A stretch of DNA of 64,000 nucleotides from Antilocapra americana (lineage: Eukaryota > Chordata > Mammalia > Artiodactyla > Antilocapridae), in contig ML664161.1 of assembly GCA_007570785.1 (NCBI GenBank), forward strand, positions 2,577,260 to 2,641,259, written 5' to 3'. A program made the position numbers and the translations under genes. The notes under the pieces are model-generated. The model was not told the DNA's origin. It did not search any database and was given only the letters and a program-made list of their open reading frames with translations. Position 1 is the stretch's first letter. The number at the start of each line of letters is the position of its first letter. Shown in pieces: positions 10,633-22,514 of the stretch.

Positions 10633-12499
10633 AACCTTTCTGCTTGATGTTTTAAAATAGTTACAGGCAATTTAAATGGCTGAACTTTTAAAATTTTTAA
10701 ATAAATTCAATGAAAATATAATAAAATGAAATATCCACAGACTTACTCAGCTACCAAAGTAAAGGGAGTGAATCAAAATAAGATAATTATATTTATTTTC
10801 ATTATATACTTAAGAATTTATGTATCAGTCAAATGATTTTTAATTGTTTTTACTTAAAAGCCACACCTCTTTTATCAATGGTGCAGGGAATTATGCATTT
10901 TTATAATCAGTGAAAATAAATACATGTATAATGGAGAAAATATTGAATATGAACTCTTAGTTTGAAATTTTATCTTGTGTTTTTCTTGATGGGATCTATT
11001 ATTTCCTGAATTCTATATTAGATTTACTGGTTGATTAGTTGATTGATAATCCCTTATTTCCTCTGTGCATACCTTTAAGTCCACACTAAGGAGGGTATTT
11101 TCATGAGTTCCTGTGTCTGATTGTGTTTTATGTTTTTATTAAACCTTTATTCTACCTTAAAATTTAAGTTTTAGTTATATATTGAAAATTATTTGTTCCC
11201 TCATAGCTTTCGTAGCTTTTAGTCAGTATGGCTAGAGAAAAATCTGTCATTCTGAATCCCATTCTGAAACATAGTGATGTGCTGTACTTACTGTCTGATC
11301 TTTCAAGCTAGATATTTCTTGGATAGTTTATTCTGTTACTTCCTTGATAATTTCTTTCACTTTCCATTTTCCAGTCTTTTCTAGAACTTTATTAACTCAG
11401 ACATTAGGGCTCCTAAATCAATCTTCTAGGCCTCTCATCTTTCATTTCTCTTTTTTCTTATTTATTTTTCTTTTTGCTATAATACATTTGGAAGATTAAA
11501 ATATAAACACATATAGTTTAAATGATAATAATAAAATGAATATTCTTATACTAATCTCCCAAGGTAGAAATAGAGCATTCCAAAAAACTTAGAAGCATTT
11601 GATATTTCACTTAAGAAATATATGCACTCCAGGTTAAATAAATTTATCTTTCATTTTAGTTAAAAGCTTTATATTTCTTATTTTTTTGAGTAAAGATTCT
11701 TTTGGAAAGATGTATTTTTTCTGTTTTACCATGTTTAAATGGTTGACTACTTTTCTAATATTGAAACAAGACTATATTCATGATACAAATCCAACATTGT
11801 ATCTTTTATATATTGTCCTTTGGTTTAGTAAAATTTTGTGTAGTTTCCTTGCTTCAGTATTCATGGGTAAGATTAATTTGTAATTTTTGTTCTTCTACTC
11901 TGTTTAAGTTTGAAAACAAGTTAAGGAGTGTTCTCTCTTAGCCAGTTCTCTGAGTGTTAATATAATATTGTGTGGTAACTTTATAGTGTCAGTTTAAGCT
12001 GAAACTACATTTCCCAGAACTCTCTTCCCTTTCTGGTTCCATGTAAGAGAAGGCTATGGGAAAAATTTGTGTGGACTTAAGAGAAGATTAGGTATCTACC
12101 ATTATGCTCTTAAGGTCAGCATTAATTACTGGCACCATTGCTGCCTGCATGTAGTTTTCATGATTTAATTGCTCACTTTACTGGGCTCTCTGCTCTTTCA
12201 CTGTCTGTACTTCATCCTCCTTCAGTTTCTCTGACCCCTGAGCCAGGTGCATGCAGCTAAGGGCACAAGTTTCTGCTACACAAGATTGAAACTGGTGAGA
12301 GGCAGAGATGGATTCCATATTGTCCTTGTGTATTCCTGTTTATCCACCTAGTTCTAGACAATCCTCTTTCTCCTCCTTCATGTCCACCCATCATCTTCCC
12401 AGTTGCCACCCATGTAGATGTACAGTGACTTCAAGCCCCTTGCAATTTGCAAAGGTAACAGCTTTCCATGGGCCTTTCTTTTTATACTTCAAAAGTTGT
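10633..12499. other. Unassigned A+T-rich DNA
   Basis: About 1.9 kb without a recognised element or credible frame. The pyrimidine-rich part at 11100-11480 is L1-like in texture, but no diagnostic motif was found. The stretch 11995-12080 (ctacatttcccagaactctc) resembles the start of an old mammalian repeat that I cannot name. Confidence 0.45.
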
Positions 12500-12670
12500 T
12501 AATTCTTTTTAGAGAAGGTTTAGGGTCACAGCAAAGTGAGTAGAAGTTGTGGAGGTGTTCCATATATCCCTTGCTGCCACACCTGCATATTCTCCCCCTT
12601 TTTCCATAGATGTTTTCTTCATCTTCCACAATTGTCTAAGAACTGATTTCAGTCTGTTCCAAGAGGTTAC
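12500..12670 (-). mobile_element. L1M 3'UTR fragment
   Basis: Antisense match to the L1M 3'UTR pattern (gaaggtttagggtcacagca, ttccatatatcccttgctgc, catattctccccc). Only a short piece is present and no target-site duplication is seen. Confidence 0.6.
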
Positions 12671-12749
12671 AGCCAGTGCAGTCACTCTAAGCACCACTTT
12701 CAGAGGTGTGCTCATGCTCAGTTGTCATTTTGAAATTTGTGAATAATTT

Positions 12750-13380
12750 TATTTTTGAACATGTGTTGTGTAAAGTCTGACAGGACAATGGAGCATGACC
12801 AAGGTGCTTAAAGCCTTGACTGACATGTGTGTCTGCCTTCTTTGGAGAAGTTCTTGGCTGTCCACTTCTTGGCCTGCCCAGTGATGGCTGATGTCCTCTA
12901 GACCCCTCAGCCCCCTGGGTATGAGTGTGGGAAGAATCAAGGTCTAGCACAGGCACCCCAAGTGTTAAGTTACGGGCCGACCTCAGGAGCCTCTGAGGAT
13001 CTGCATACAAATGTAAACATACAAAATGTATTTGGAGGATGTCGGCTGCCAAAACTTGTTCAGCTTTCCTAACGCATGCAGAAACTTTGAAATACAAGAA
13101 AATTAACACTCCTCAGGATAAAAAGGGGTCTTGACTAATAAGGACAACAGGACAGCAGCTAATAATTAGTAAACACTTATTCGGTTCCTAGGTGCCTCCT
13201 CAGCAAGTCCCCAGTGAATTGAGCCCAGGTGTTTACTCAATGACCATCCTGGGATTGGGTTTCCCTCCTTTTCTTTTTACTTTTCCCAGTGCCCTACTCA
13301 AATCCTTTGAAAATCTTTTTCCATAATAAACTGTTTTGTAAACCCTTGTCTCACACTTTCTTTTTTGAGCCAAATCATTT
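12750..13380 (+). mobile_element. LTR-like block with poly(A) signal, family unknown
   Basis: This block is richer in G+C than its surroundings. It ends with 'ccataataaactgttttgta' followed by 'cccttgtctcacac', which looks like the AATAAA and R/U5 end of an endogenous-retrovirus LTR in plus orientation. No matching TG start or duplicated target was found. A 140-codon minus-strand frame (12687-13109) crosses it but resembles nothing known. Alternatives are a processed transcript end or unique DNA. Confidence 0.35.
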
Positions 13381-14462
13381 TAATAAAAACTATATTAATG
13401 GAAATGCTCGGGCATAACCACACAAAACAATGAAAAGATTCTTCAAATTTTCTAAAACCATTATTTCACATGAATAGTTCTGAGAATGCACAATATGTAT
13501 TTATTTTTAAAAAATATGTATTTTCTACCTATGTTGTGTAATGTACTAAGTACATCCTTTAGATCAAGTTTTTTAACTTTGTTATTCAAATTGTTTATAT
13601 CAGTGTGTCACAAGGGTAGTATTTTATCCATCATTTTAGAAATATGTGGGAGTAATATGTATTTTAGTGATCAGAGTTATGATGGAGGTGCTGTTGCCAT
13701 TTTGTCAGTGCAGGAGTTCAGTGGTGCTAAACATTCTTACAATGCCTAAGGAAGTGCCCAACATTAAACAGTTGTACCAAATGCTGACTAAACTTAGATT
13801 CTAGATCTCTTTTACATACACAAAATATCTTGTCAGTGTGTTTGATGTACACTGAATTGTCAAGGCATGCAACTACCATGAAGATTAAGGGAAGATAAAG
13901 GCAACACTGAGGAGGTAGAGAAGAGAAATCAGAAGCTAACTGGATCATTGGTGAACCCACTCTAGGCTGAATCAACTGATTTAAAATCTGTTCTCATTTG
14001 TACAGCTGGTTATTTGTGCTAGTACATTTCCTTATTGGGTAAGCCCATTTAAAATGGGTTTTCAAATATATGTAGCTTCAAGAAACCTAAAACTTCAACA
14101 CATTTTTTTTATTATGATTGTCTATATTATGGTGTTTTCTTTAGCATTAATGATCATCCCCCCATTATATAATCTACAAAGTGTGAAAAACATAATATCA
14201 TTACATTTATTTTAAATCAGGTTCTTGAATAAACTTTGCAAAGTGAAATTCTATTCTCTAGTTATATAATTATATACCTTCTGATAATCACCATTTTCAA
14301 ACACTGCATAGTCGGGATGAGTATTGAATTTATCAAATGCTTATTCAGCACCAAGACGATGACATTATCATGCTTAAGAGATTCTTTTATATTATCTAAT
14401 TCTAAAATGAATTTTGTGACTCAGTCTTACATGGTTAGGTTGATGGCTCTTTTAAAGTATTA
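13381..14462. other. Unassigned DNA
   Basis: No repeat family or gene-like signal recognised. The open frames at 13486-13749 (+) and 13727-13975 (-) show no known protein signature. Confidence 0.45.
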
Positions 14463-14477
14463 TATAATTCAGTTGAT

Positions 14478-14698
14478 GGGCTTCCTAGGTAGCTCAGTGG
14501 TAAGGAAACTGCCTGCCAGTGCAGGAGGTGCAGGAGACAGGGGTTTGATCCTTGGGTTGACAAGATCCCCTAGAGAAGGAAATGACAACCCACTCCAGTA
14601 TTCTTGTCTGGAAAATTCCATGAACAAAGGAACCTGGCAGGCTATATTCCATATGGTCACAAATAGTTGGGACAAGACTGAGCAACTAGCCATGCCTG
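14478..14698 (+). mobile_element. Bov-tA SINE with perfect 15-bp target duplication
   Basis: Full-length sense copy starting gggcttcctaggtagctcag. The identical 15-mer tataattcagttgat lies at 14463-14477 and 14699-14713. The head carries a small internal repeat (gcaggaggtgcaggagacag). Confidence 0.96.
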
Positions 14699-14713
14699 TA
14701 TAATTCAGTTGAT

Positions 14714-16067
14714 AGCTTTCTATTTGTTGTTTTTTAAATCTGTTGCAGAGTCATAAATTAAAAAAAAAAACCAAGCTACATTTGTAATGTTTGGTAATGG
14801 ATTGAGCTGATTTTCATGCATTCTATACCATGAAAAGTTTAAGTAGCATCAAAATTACTATAATTGTATATTTTTGTAACTTAAAAGTATCCTTTATATA
14901 TATCATGATCCTATGTCTATTTTGTAAATTTATTTAGTTTTCTCATTTTTCTTAATTATAATTACAAATCTTTCTCTGTTGTGTCTTACTTTATTTTAAA
15001 GACCCTCATCTTGAATATATTTTATAGTACTGTTTTTTATGTGTTTTTCTTTATCCCACATCTGCAATTATTTTATTATTTATACAAAAAGTATAGTTTG
15101 CATCATATATACTGTTACATTTAACATTACTCACTATTAGTATATCTTTTTATGAAAATGCAATAACTTGATATTTGCTTATTTTGAGTTATTTATACTA
15201 TTTATAAATTTCCTCTCTTTTTACTATTATATATCACTGAGATAAATATCATTAGAAATTCTTGTGAATTTCTCCGATTACTTCCTGAGGAAAAATTCTT
15301 GTAAGAAAAATCACTAGGCTAAATACTTTCCCTCTTGCTCTCCTTCTTTTTTTTTCTAACTTTTTATGAAACAAATAAATTGATTCTTATGAAGTTTGTA
15401 CAATATCTACTGGTATACATTTATAAGTTTTCTTTTGAAACATATGGAAAAAAATTAGATAATATTTGATCTTTTTCCAACAATCACTCATTAACAATAT
15501 AAATATAAGTAGATGAGCTTGTATTCTTTTTTTTGCAGTTGATAAAATCGATTGAAAAACATTTCCAAGGTATTGAGTTTTAAAATTCTTTTAATGAGGA
15601 GGAAAAAAATGGATATGAAAATAATTAATTTCCAAAGATTTTGGTGCTATGCACAGCAGGAATAATTTAATTGATTTAGCACTGTTATAAATTTTGAACT
15701 CTTAACTTTTCTGTAATGTCATGCTTTAGCTTTATTAGAAGGAGGGAAACTTATCTAGAGTTATTCATGCTTTCACTGAGAAATGAAAAGGACTATCAAT
15801 AGGGAAACGCAGAATGAGGCTTTATCCATACATTTAATAATCTCTCTCCTGATTTTCAGCTTCTTTTTCTTGTCAAATTCTCTGTACCCTCCAAGGACAC
15901 TCTTTAACTAGTAGAAAAGCACATATCAACAAAGTTTAGAATAGCAAAGCAACTCTTCTGATCTCCAGTTTTATATATTAAAATAGTTTATTAGATGAAG
16001 GAATGTGATTTTATATTATAAGCTCACCAAATGTTTATATTTTTGTGGTCTAAAGAAATATAGTAAG
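14714..16067. other. Unassigned A+T-rich DNA, possibly old L1
   Basis: Mostly A+T-rich. The part near 15080-15330 (ttactcactattagtatatc, cttcctgaggaaaaattctt) has the feel of a diverged antisense L1 3' region, but support is weak. No gene seen. Confidence 0.35.
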
Positions 16068-16200
16068 ATATGAGCCATGGCTTTGGAATTAGAAATAGCT
16101 GTATTCAAATGTGTGTCTGTTAATTATTAATTTAATGACATTGGGTAAGCTAACTAATATTTCTAAGTCTCAGGAATATGTAATAGTAGGATGAAAATTT
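16068..16200 (+). mobile_element. MIR SINE fragment
   Basis: Sense MIR pattern: 'ggctttggaattagaaatag', 'attcaaatgtgtgtctg', 'gacattgggtaagctaacta' and 'ctaagtctcagga', matching the order of the MIR core. Confidence 0.7.
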
Positions 16201-16284
16201 ATATAAATTTATTTCTAAACATTTTTACTACTTGTGTTAATATATTTTCATTGTTTGTTCAGCTGAGATGTGTGTGTTTGTGTA

Positions 16285-16491
16285 GGGTTTAATTGCCGAG
16301 TAATATCTGACTCTTTGCAATGCCATGGGCTGCAGCCTGCCTGGCTCCTCTTTCCATGGAATTTCCCAGGCAAGAATACTAGAGTTGGTTGCCATTTCCT
16401 ACTTCAGAGGATTTTCCTGACCCAGGAATTGAACCCCAGTCTCCTTCATTGCAGGTGGATTCTTTACCAACGGAGCCACCTGGCAAGCCCA
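16285..16491 (-). mobile_element. Bov-tA SINE with target-site duplication
   Basis: Antisense copy through 'ccaacggagccacctggcaa' to the gcccat end. An 8-bp repeat, tttgtgta, at 16277-16284 and 16492-16499 flanks it. A short (GT)n precedes it. Confidence 0.92.
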
Positions 16492-16594
16492 TTTGTGTAC
16501 GCATGTGCACAACCAATTTCATAGGTTCAAGAATCATAAACATATACCACAGCCTTTTTTTTTTTTCTGAAGGAGAAAACTTACTGAAGGGAAA

Positions 16595-16660
16595 CTTAAG
16601 AGATTTACTCTCCATTAGCTGTGTAACCTTGAATAAGCTATTTAATTCTTTTTGTTTTAT
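16595..16660 (+). mobile_element. Possible MIR fragment
   Basis: The string 'ttagctgtgtaaccttgaat' followed by 'aagctatttaa' matches the MIR core, but little else is preserved. Confidence 0.45.
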
Positions 16661-17913
16661 GCATCAGCCATCTTTCCTATACTGGCCAGTTGAAGAAATT
16701 GCTTGGGTAAAGTGAGCTTTATTCCTGGAGCAGATTCTTTATCTCTTCCAGACTTTTTATTATCCCCTAGCTAACCATCTCATTATGCGTACTGCTAAGG
16801 TCAGAGAAAGGATGTCGAACAGCAAAAGCCTGCTTTGTCTTTCAGTATCATTACTACACATGTAGAATATTCTTTATACTAAACTACCACTTATTTAAAT
16901 TTCTTTCTTTCATCTGTCAATACTGGTGTAATAAGCAGTATGAAAATTTTTAAAAATTGTATACCAGTCTGCTTAGAACATTTGTCAAACTATTACTGCA
17001 AAGCACTGGGTGAACCATTCCCCAAGAGACATCTGTATTGAATTAAAAACTCCCTAGAGCTACGAATATTTTGTTTCGTTTCAGTAGTTTTTGTTTGTCT
17101 CTTCTTTTTTCCGTCATCATCTTTACTTGGGAAAAATTTACATTGAATTCACAATCAGGCTTATTCTGTTCTTCCCAAGACAATAGTAGAAAGGAAACAA
17201 AATGTATAGCCAGCATATTGTTGATACACAGTTATAGTAATGCTGGTGAATGTGTCATTTACATGCCTAACAGATGTTTGCCTTTGTGATTATTTAGAAT
17301 TATATTTTCCATTGCTTTTCTGTAATGTCTATTAACAGGAAGCTGGGAGCTGAAAATTTAACTATGAGTAAATTTTTCACAAGCAAAGTATAAGAAACAA
17401 GTGATATTCTTTTTATCTCTATTATTATAAATTATATCTGATTCTGACAATAAATGATAGTTAGAAGTCAATCACCTGACTCTCCATCACTTTTTATTTA
17501 TTTATTTATCTCTTTTTTTGTTATAGCTCCACCTCAGGGGGCTTGTGCATGGCTTTTGGGAACCACTGCATGGACTGGGACCTTCTAGGGTTTCTAAAAC
17601 CCCTACCTCCTTGTGATGAGCAAGTCAAAGGCCTCAAGGCCCTTAGACAGTCTCAGTTCATCACCTTTTAAAGATGAGTCCTTTACAACCCTTCTTCACC
17701 AGCCACCACCCCCTATAAAATCTTTTATCCTTCCTTGGTAAATTGTATTTTATATACAAACTATATTATTTGTTTTCAAACTATTGTTTATTACTTATGC
17801 TAAGGATGTTTCCACTGTTTAATGGATATGTTTTTATTACTGAAAAATTATTGTGTATATTGGTTTGAGATGCAAAATATCCTCTTTTTCCCATTAAAGT
17901 TAATGGTGATATA
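16661..17913. other. Unassigned DNA
   Basis: No gene recognised. The sub-block 17520-17715 is G+C-richer (cacctcagggggcttgtgca, ggccttctagggtt-like) and ends with 'ccctataaaatctttta'. It could be an old LTR or DNA-transposon piece, but no family was identified. Confidence 0.4.
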
Positions 17914-18003
17914 TACAAACACACACATATGCATATATACGCATAAACATGTGCATATATATACATATGTATACACAACATTTATAGACATATGTATATG
18001 TGT
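17914..18003. repeat. Impure (CA)n/(TA)n microsatellite
   Basis: Alternating purine-pyrimidine tract (acacacacatatgcatatat, catatatatacatatgtata) of about 90 bases, heavily interrupted. It precedes the truncated Bov-tA at 18009. Confidence 0.85.
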
Positions 18004-18008
18004 GTACT

Positions 18009-18136
18009 GAAGAAAGGAATGGCAATTTATTCCTGTATTCCAGTATTCTTGCATGGAGAATCCCATGGATGTATGAGCGTGGTAGGCAAAAGTCCATGGG
18101 GTTGCAAGGAGTTGGACACAACTGAATGACTAACAC
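18009..18136 (+). mobile_element. Bov-tA SINE, 3' half
   Basis: The tRNA-like head is missing. The body from 'gaagaaaggaatggcaattt' to 'gttggacacaactgaatgac' is present. A short duplication (attcctgtattccagtattc) lies near its start. Confidence 0.88.
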
Positions 18137-18691
18137 ACATTTGTGTGTACAGATTTTTCAGGTACCAATAAAACTTGCTAACTAAAAAATGTATATAAAT
18201 TTATTCCTAAGAAATTCAAAAGCCAATATAAATTTATTATCTATAAATATAACTTCCTTATTGACTACTATAAATGAGCCTTTACATTAAATATCAATTG
18301 TTATTATATTCCATAAATATCATACTGTATGCATAATGTTGCATAGTATACATGTAAAAGGCATTTGTATAATTGTTGATGTAAATTTCAAATATGTCAT
18401 ATAAATGATATATGAATCTTTACATTCCATATTAAAACTTGAGAGTTTAGAAATACCAAAATTTAATAGTAAATACTTCTAATTTAAATATGTGAAATAA
18501 AAGACTATAATCACAGAATCTAGTCTTCTTAGAAATTAGGATTTTTAAAAATCTTTTGTCTGAAGTTTTAACATCCTTATGCTCAAAAATTGTCAAATAA
18601 AAATTATCCATTATATTATCTATTTGAAACTAAATTCTTCTATACCCTACTGTTTACAATAATGGTTATCTCAAAAAGTATCTTCCATTAA

Positions 18692-18708
18692 GATATATAT
18701 ATATATAT
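18692..18708. repeat. (AT)n microsatellite
   Basis: Short AT dinucleotide run, about eight units. Confidence 0.85.
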
Positions 18709-18837
18709 GTAAAATCTCTTAGTGGCACTAGTGAAGGTATGAAGACTTCAACAGCACTGTGGCTTTGTCCTTGTAAACATGGATAAATAATAATTTGGAT
18801 GGAGACCACCAAATCAATTCATCTAATATCTGCTTGT

Positions 18838-18895
18838 CTGTCCATCTATCCCTACCCATCCATCCATCCCTATCTACCTATGTATTTATCTATCA
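18838..18895. repeat. (ATCC/ATCT)n tetranucleotide repeat
   Basis: Degenerate tetranucleotide tract (ccatccatccatccctatct) with many interruptions, so probably not highly polymorphic. Confidence 0.8.
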
Positions 18896-19204
18896 TCTCT
18901 CTGTATTAGATGTATTCATTTCTTTAAGAATAATATATACTTGAATTTTATACAAATATAACAAAGTGCATTTGAACTTGCTTGAAGAAGAACTCCATTG
19001 ATCCTTCTGGGTTGTGTTATTATTGCATGGGTTAGTTAATTGAAACAACTTGATCTCTCTAATAAAAATAGGCAGATTGACTGCATCAGCATTTCAAATG
19101 GAGGCTGCAAGTGTTAAAATATGAGCCGTTGAAATAACCAGTTTACCAGAATCAGAGAAAGTTGAAAAAATATTTAGAAATTTCATTAACATATGAAGGG
19201 ACCA

Positions 19205-19281
19205 TCAGTTCAGTCAGTTCAGTTGCTCAGTCATGTCCAACTCTTTGTGACACCAGGGACTGCAGCACACCAGGCTTCCTT
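19205..19281 (-). mobile_element. BovB 3' tail fragment
   Basis: Antisense terminal BovB: tcagttcagtcagttcagtt, then gctcagtcatgtccaactct and 'gcagcacaccaggcttcctt'. The 'gcacaccaggcttcc' wording is closer to BovB than to Bov-tA. Only about 77 bases, extreme 5' truncation. Confidence 0.75.
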
Positions 19282-19399
19282 GACTTTTTTAACCATGGAA
19301 AGTATCCACTGAGAGTAATTCTGAAGTTAAAACTGAGTTACCAATTTAACAGCTTTGGCATTAAGACAACTTGACTCTTGTACTGAAAGTGAAAATAAT

Positions 19400-19625
19400 A
19401 GTGATTAATTAATTTCTAATATTAATTACTATTACTATAGCTAACGTAACAAGTAAAACTGGCCAGACATTGTCCTAAATATTTTGCCTTAATAATTTTT
19501 TTCACATTCCAAAGTAAAAAGAAAGTATTATTACCTATCATTTTACAGATGAGGAAATAAACTTAAAAAAAAAAATTAAAAATCTACCAATCGTTTCTCA
19601 GCTCATAAACTGAGGATCTTGGATT
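19400..19625 (-). mobile_element. MIR SINE
   Basis: Antisense MIR: 'actggccagacattgtccta', 'cattttacagatgaggaaat' and a diverged tRNA-side end (aactgaggatcttggattt). Confidence 0.75.
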
Positions 19626-20165
19626 TAAAAACAGCTTATTTGACTATAGAATCTACCTTATTAAATACATGCACTATCATTCTGAAGATAATCACCTTCT
19701 TAGGATTTCCGTTTCTTTATCTTGAAAATGAGAAATATCAGATTTTTTTTTTATTCTCTCTGACAGTACAATGTATAGCCTAAATATTTGTATCCACAAT
19801 ACCCTTTGCTTTTCCTTGATTAATATTTGTGGATTTAGGAAATCACTTTATAAATGTGTAAAGAATATGACATGTACAAAGTAGTCTTTTTATCTTTTAT
19901 TCTCATTTCTCTAATTTATTGTTTTGTTGTAATATTTTCTTAAGTTCAATTATTTATTTTGAGGCTTTTTATTGGTGATATGTCTCATAGCCTATTATTT
20001 ATTATGCTATTAACTACCATGAAGTCATATTCATATTTTTAAAAGAAGCATTCCATTATTGATCATTATTCATCAATTTCTTAATCACTTTTGGCATTTA
20101 TAGCAGATTATTTTCCTTGTCTCAAAGGAAGATATTATGTTTAATAGAATCTCCTTTCCTGTAGT
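19626..20165. other. Unassigned DNA
   Basis: A+T-rich with no recognised element or frame. Confidence 0.45.
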
Positions 20166-20490
20166 TCAGATTTATGGACAAGGTTAGAGGAAAAGAGGGA
20201 GAGAGTGAGACAAATGGAGAGTAGCATGAATGTGTATACACTAACATATGTAAATTGACAGCCAATGGGAATTTGCTGTAGGACTTAGGGACCTCAGACT
20301 GGGGCTCTGTACTAACCTAGAGGGGTGGGAATGGCCAGGAGGTGAGAGGGAGATTCAACAAGGACAGGACATATATACACCTATGGTTAATTTATGTTAA
20401 TGTATGGAAGATATCAAACCAATATTGTAAACTAATCATCAAGCAACTAAAAATAAATACATGTTTTTAAAAAAGAAAAAAAAACATTCA
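20166..20490 (+). mobile_element. Ruminant L1 3' end (5'-truncated)
   Basis: The L1 3'-end pattern is visible: 'gggacctcagactggggctc', 'aggtgagagggagattcaac', 'acctatggttaatttatgtt', 'ccaatattgtaaactaatca', then 'aaataaatac' and an A-rich tail at 20465-20486. Somewhat diverged. Confidence 0.75.
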
Positions 20491-22514
20491 AGTGATAACT
20501 GAAAAATCTAAGATGTTTTAAGAGAAACTCATTTAATTCTGCTGAAATTATGGGAAAAAAGCATCAAAATTTCACATAATTCTTGATATGCTCAGGTTAG
20601 TCTTGGCATTATAACTCTGATATTGGAGGAAAAAGTAGATATCTTACTGATGGAATAAAGGCAATATATTTAATTTGAGAAAAAGCAAGATAATCACTAT
20701 ATAAGAGTTTTTAAGAAGATTTTTTTTTTTTTAATTTCTCCTTTCCTCTTGGCTGATTTAATGGCCCCTATCACTGTGTGAATTGTAAAATCAATCACTA
20801 GCTTAAGGATTAAAATCTGGGTGATTTGTTTTAGAAGATACATTGAAATATTCTACATGCTGGTTTAAGTCTTGACCCTCCAGAATAACATTTCAGGGCA
20901 TTGATTAACATATGTATAGTATGTTTAACTACACCTAACTGTACTCTGCATATGGAACTTGTCTAATTCCTTGTGCAGTATATGGTAAATCTCTTTTTTG
21001 CTGTTTATGCAGTTGCAAGTAGTAAACTTTATTTCTTGGGAACATATAAAGTGCACAGAAGTTTTTATCTCATAAGAACTAAATAGTTAAATTGAGCCAG
21101 ATCAAAATGTGGAAGAGCTTTAACCAAGATAACACATTACAAGACTGGGATTTACTTTCCCTGATCACAGTTAAAGAATGCCAGTTTTATGGGAAATAAA
21201 AACAATTTCAGTACACTTCTGTGTCTTTGGGTTCCTTTTTCAGTATTATTTTAAACAACTCTGGTAGAAAACACATTTGAGAAATAAAATGTGTTCTAGG
21301 TTTATTATTTCCTCTTTATTACTGATTGTGGACACATTATTTAAAACATTGCACAAACATTCAATGGCTATAGTGTTTATTAGTACATTTTATTTTTATC
21401 ATAATATATTCTCATTTAAAAATCACCAAAGTTTAAATATAAATTCATAAACTCACTTGACATAACTTGTCTTTGTGTTTAAATATGTTCAAAACATTAA
21501 TTATAATTTATAAATAATATTTTATTGATTTTTATTGGTGAAAATATGACTGAATGCAGGTTGCACATGACCAGATCAGTTACAATGAGAGTAATAACTT
21601 TACTTAGGATAAAATTTTTGATGGAATTGGTTAATTCATTTGGATCATAATTATTTCATTATAAAGTTAACCTTATTTGCCGAAGTAATTAAAAGTATCC
21701 AATATGTGACAATATTGATCAAAGAACAACTGAAAAATATGTCTTTAGTTTGTAATATAACATATATTTTATATTTGTTCCATGCCTACTGTCAAAATAC
21801 TATTAAGATGATATAATTTTAAAACATATATATAAAGATAATTTTGACTCAGCTTTTTAAAGTAGAAAAATAATATAACAGATACTTTAGACATATTGTT
21901 TAAACCTTTAATATACTGGAGTAATTTGAAAAGAGATGGGATAATGTATTCAGATTTCTCCCTATAGGTTAAGTTGTAATAAATATATGTGATGAAATTC
22001 ATACAGAATTCCCAAGCCTCTTTTTCAAGAAATAAAATTTTCAAATCTTCATTTCTCATGGTCCATTGTTACTCCTTGTTTTCTCCCACTGGGAGTTCAT
22101 GATCAATAGAACAGAATTGAAGAGGCTTAATGATTCTTCACTTAAGGTCACTCAATACAGTGATGAGTACCTGTAGTATATATGTTGAATTCATAATCAG
22201 GCATCAACAGAAAGAGGGAAAATGTTCGTATATGTATTCAGTGTGAAAGGACTGCCTTCTATAGTGGCCTATGCATGTGAGGGACCTGGCAAGAGAGTGA
22301 CACAGATGGTTAGAGCATAGCTGGAAGAATTACAAGCATTGGACATCAATTACACCAATGCTGAACAACTTAACAGTCACAAATTTTTTAAAAATGGAAA
22401 AGAAAAAAATCCTTAAGGCTACTTCAAGAACTTAAGAAGTTTCTGGAAAAGTTATTCTAGGAGAAACTAATTTTTGCTGTGAACTGGAAGAAGAGTATAA
22501 GGCAACTCACATAC
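20491..22514. other. Unassigned A+T-rich DNA
   Basis: About 2 kb with no recognised element. The 96-codon minus-strand frame 21769-22059 has no known signature and is not called a gene. The last ~200 bases may be the upstream edge of the L1M that follows. Confidence 0.45.

Larger units (their letters stand above)
18140..19204. other. Unassigned A+T-rich DNA with simple repeats
   Basis: No gene found. It includes an (AT)n tract at 18692-18708 and a (CATC/CTAT)n tract at 18838-18895. The part at 19015-19165 looks like repeat-free, balanced-composition sequence (see findings). Confidence 0.5.

Noticed and set aside
14236..14703. 155-codon plus-strand frame
   Set aside because: The second half is a translated Bov-tA (SVVRKLPASAGGAGDRGLIL), and the first half has no signature.
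18838..18895. Regularly spaced short repeats as a possible CRISPR-like array
   Set aside because: Simple tetranucleotide slippage in a vertebrate genome; no spacers and no cas-like genes.
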